A stretch of 64,000 nt of DNA from positions 1 through 64,000 of the forward strand of contig JAQBYD010000013.1 in the NCBI GenBank assembly GCA_027623315.1, given 5' to 3'. The stretch is from Verrucomicrobiota bacterium (GTDB lineage: Bacteria; Verrucomicrobiota; Kiritimatiellia; CAJWTS01). Below the pieces are notes generated by a model. It was not told where the DNA came from. It saw only the letters and a program-made list of their open reading frames with translations, and did no database searches. Positions 62,051-64,000 of this stretch are shown piece after piece (the first letter of the stretch is position 1; every line of letters starts with the position of its first letter). Both the position numbers and the translations under genes were made by a program.

Positions 62051-63853
62051 TCAGGTGCGGGCATCCAGAGCGGCCCAGCGCTCGAAGGCCCGCTCGATCT
62101 CTCGGGCTAATCTCGCGGCACGCTCGGCAGACCGTTTCAGGGCCGCCGGTTCGGAACGAAAAAAGGCGGGATCCGCCATGCTCTTGCCGAGCGCGGCAAG
62201 ATCGTTCTCCAGGGTCTCGATCTCGGCCGGCAGACGCTTCCACTCCGCGCGTTCCTTGTTGCTGAGTTTCTTCGCGCCGGCTGCAGTCGCACCGGGTTTC
62301 TGCCGGCGTGCCGCGTTTGAACCCGTAGCGGTGCCGGCTTGGGCAGCCCGCGTGTTTTGCCAGTCCGTGTACCCCCCGACGACCTCTCGCAGCACACCCG
62401 GCCCCTCGAAGACAATCGAGCTGGTGGAGATGTTGTCGAGAAAGAATCGATCGTGGCTGACCAGCAAGACCGTTCCCGCGTAATCCAGCAGACGCGCTTC
62501 CAAGAGCTCAAGTGTTTCCGTATCCAGGTCGTTGGTCGGCTCATCCAGTACCAACACATTGGAGGCCTCGGTAAACAGACGCGCGAGCAACAGGCGGTTG
62601 CGTTCGCCGCCCGATAGCACGCTGACCGGTTGACGCATACGCTGCGGCTCGAAGAGAAAATCCTCAAGGTAGCTGATGACATGGCGCGGCTTGCCGTCGA
62701 TGAGTAGCGTTTCTCGCCCGTCGCTGACGTTGTCCAATACGGTCCGGGCGGGATCCAACTGTTGTCGGTGCTGGTCAAAGTAGGCCACGTCGAGCCGCGT
62801 ACCGTGTTTGACTGTGCCTTGCTGGGGTTGAAGCCTTCCGAGCAGCAGGTGCAGCAAGGTTGTTTTGCCACAGCCGTTGGGACCGATGATTCCGATCTTG
62901 TCGCCGCGCATGATCTCGGTTGAGAAGTCGTCCACGATCAGTTGCCCGGCCGGAGCGTCGCGTTCCGGGGTGATCGGAGCGGGGTAGCGGAAGCTGATCC
63001 CGTTTGCGGCGATGACTTTTTGCCCTGATCGTCCGGCCGCCTGGATGTATATTTTCGCCGTCCCGATCCGTTCGCGCCGCGCGGCGCGGTCCACGCGCAG
63101 CTTCTCCAGTGCCCGCACACGCCCCTCGTTGCGCGTGCGTCGAGCCTTGATGCCCTGGCGGATCCAGACCTCCTCCTTGGCCAGTTTCTTATCGAACTGC
63201 GCCCAACGCGCTTCCTCAGCTATCAAGAAGGCGTCCTTACGCCGCAGGAAGGTCGGGTAGTCGCAATCCCATGACGTCAAGACGCCTCGGTCTAACTCGA
63301 CGATGCGAGTCGCCAGTCGCTGCAGAAAAGCGCGGTCATGCGTGACGAACACCAACGAGCCGTTATACCGCTCAAGGAAGGATTCCAGCATCTGAATGCC
63401 ATCCAGGTCCAGGTGGTTGGTCGGTTCATCCAGCAGCAGGAGATCCGGCGCGTTTACCAGCGCGCGCGCGAGGTGCACCTTGCGTTTCTGACCGCCGGAG
63501 AGGGTGCTGAAGTCCTGCTCGGGGTCGAGGTCGAACTGCGAGCAGAGGCGCTGCATGGCATGCTCTTCAGCCGCTTGGCCGGCCCCGTCGCGAATTCGGT
63601 CGCCGACCGGACCGTCAATCCCCGCCGGCACATCCTGTGCCAAGCGGGCCACCTTCACGCCCGCGGCATAGACCAGTTTGCCCTCGTCCGGCTCCAGCTC
63701 CCTCGCGAGGAGCTTGAGCAGCGTGGACTTGCCTTCGCCGTTACGGCCCAGCAGGCCGATCCGTTCCCTCCTCTCGATCAGGAAATTGGCATCACGCAGC
63801 AGGTGCGCACCGCCGAAGGAGATCTGGAGTTCTTGACAACCGATCAAAGCCAT
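62051..63853 (-). CDS. uup: ABC-F ATPase, Uup type
   Basis: 600 aa with two ABC domains and no membrane part. The first Walker A is GRNGEGKST at 36-43 with signature LSGGQKRKVHLAR; the second is GPNGCGKTT with LSGGERNRLLLAR. Both Walker B motifs (LLLLDEPTNHLDLD, VLVLDEPTNDLDTE) keep their catalytic Glu. The inter-domain linker is present. The C-terminal 70 residues form the coiled coil typical of Uup (ERAEWKRLPAEIETLENDL). ABC-F proteins act on ribosomes; Uup also binds branched DNA. The ATG at 63853 is the start that puts ISFGGAHLLRDANF first. The remaining 147 bases of the window hold nothing I can support. Confidence 0.93.
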   Translation of the reverse strand: MALIGCQELQISFGGAHLLRDANFLIERRERIGLLGRNGEGKSTLLKLLARELEPDEGKLVYAAGVKVARLAQDVPAGIDGPVGDRIRDGAGQAAEEHAMQRLCSQFDLDPEQDFSTLSGGQKRKVHLARALVNAPDLLLLDEPTNHLDLDGIQMLESFLERYNGSLVFVTHDRAFLQRLATRIVELDRGVLTSWDCDYPTFLRRKDAFLIAEEARWAQFDKKLAKEEVWIRQGIKARRTRNEGRVRALEKLRVDRAARRERIGTAKIYIQAAGRSGQKVIAANGISFRYPAPITPERDAPAGQLIVDDFSTEIMRGDKIGIIGPNGCGKTTLLHLLLGRLQPQQGTVKHGTRLDVAYFDQHRQQLDPARTVLDNVSDGRETLLIDGKPRHVISYLEDFLFEPQRMRQPVSVLSGGERNRLLLARLFTEASNVLVLDEPTNDLDTETLELLEARLLDYAGTVLLVSHDRFFLDNISTSSIVFEGPGVLREVVGGYTDWQNTRAAQAGTATGSNAARRQKPGATAAGAKKLSNKERAEWKRLPAEIETLENDLAALGKSMADPAFFRSEPAALKRSAERAARLAREIERAFERWAALDART

Positions 63854-64000
63854 AGCAGCCACCGATGAGACGGGAATTCGGACGAGACGTGGATCAGGGA
63901 TTAAGCTCAGGCGGCGGGGCACCCACGCGCGCAGCCGACCTGAACATGCCTGTTGAAAGGCCGGGATGATGCCCAAGCGGCGGCCGAAGCGCAAGGGAAG

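Overview
The window looks like chromosomal DNA of a GC-rich, Gram-negative bacterium of the PVC superphylum, most likely Verrucomicrobiota/Kiritimatiellota. The evidence is: a V-type ATP synthase operon in the gene order E, DUF2764, A, B, D, I, K known from Chlamydiae; three scattered prepilin-like proteins with a full FTLVE(L/M)LVVI leader; a giant secreted DUF11-repeat metalloprotease whose C-terminus has a TPEWWLALHGLTNGFDAEA-type segment that I associate with this phylum; a secretin; and many lipoproteins and signal peptides. The assignment is inference from gene content, not from a marker phylogeny.

Layout. 0.5-9.4 kb: polA (minus), a small lipoprotein, an orphan prepilin, an LRR protein overlapping a START-like protein, then a complete TRAP transporter (dctP-dctQ-dctM). 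9.4-19 kb: hemA with a HemX/CcsA-like gene, the DUF11 metalloprotease, cardiolipin synthase, an unknown secreted protein and signal peptidase I. 19-25.5 kb: a minus-strand set of lipoprotein, bioF and bioH; then AMMECR1-GT2, a DUF368 polyprenyl-phosphate flippase and a second orphan prepilin. 25.6-27.8 kb: a mobile-element island beside tRNA-Pro(CGG). It holds a 181-bp fold-back element and a RAYT (REP-associated tyrosine transposase) gene between two inverted REP arrays. 27.8-36.7 kb: a phosphoesterase-TM-sensor fusion and the V-ATPase operon, for which both a promoter and a terminator can be read. 36.8-45.5 kb: HDAC-like deacetylase, SRAP peptidase, a large secreted repeat protein with a HEAT-repeat partner, BolA, a rhomboid remnant, FxsA and a large secreted GH5-like glycosidase. 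45.5-52 kb: a second copy of the fold-back element, a frameshifted polysaccharide-export lipoprotein and a four-gene minus-strand glycosyltransferase operon. 52-60 kb: a type II secretion/type IV pilus-like operon (prepilin, secretin, PilM-PilN fusion, PilO-like, PilP/GspC-like, GspE) with no gspF; the gspE stop codon coincides with a sequence identical to one end of the fold-back element. 60-64 kb: rlmD-like methyltransferase, a YidB-like DUF937 protein and an ABC-F ATPase of the Uup type.

The most unusual parts are the symmetric REP-RAYT-REP island with a duplicated RAYT start region, the fold-back elements whose ends supply stop codons, a protein built of twelve roughly 27-residue D-x-x-G-x-D-x-Y repeats, and the PilM-PilN fusion in a secretion locus that lacks its platform protein. 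Most predicted genes pack tightly (ATGA or TAATG overlaps), so start sites were mostly chosen by coupling to the upstream stop and by signal peptides.
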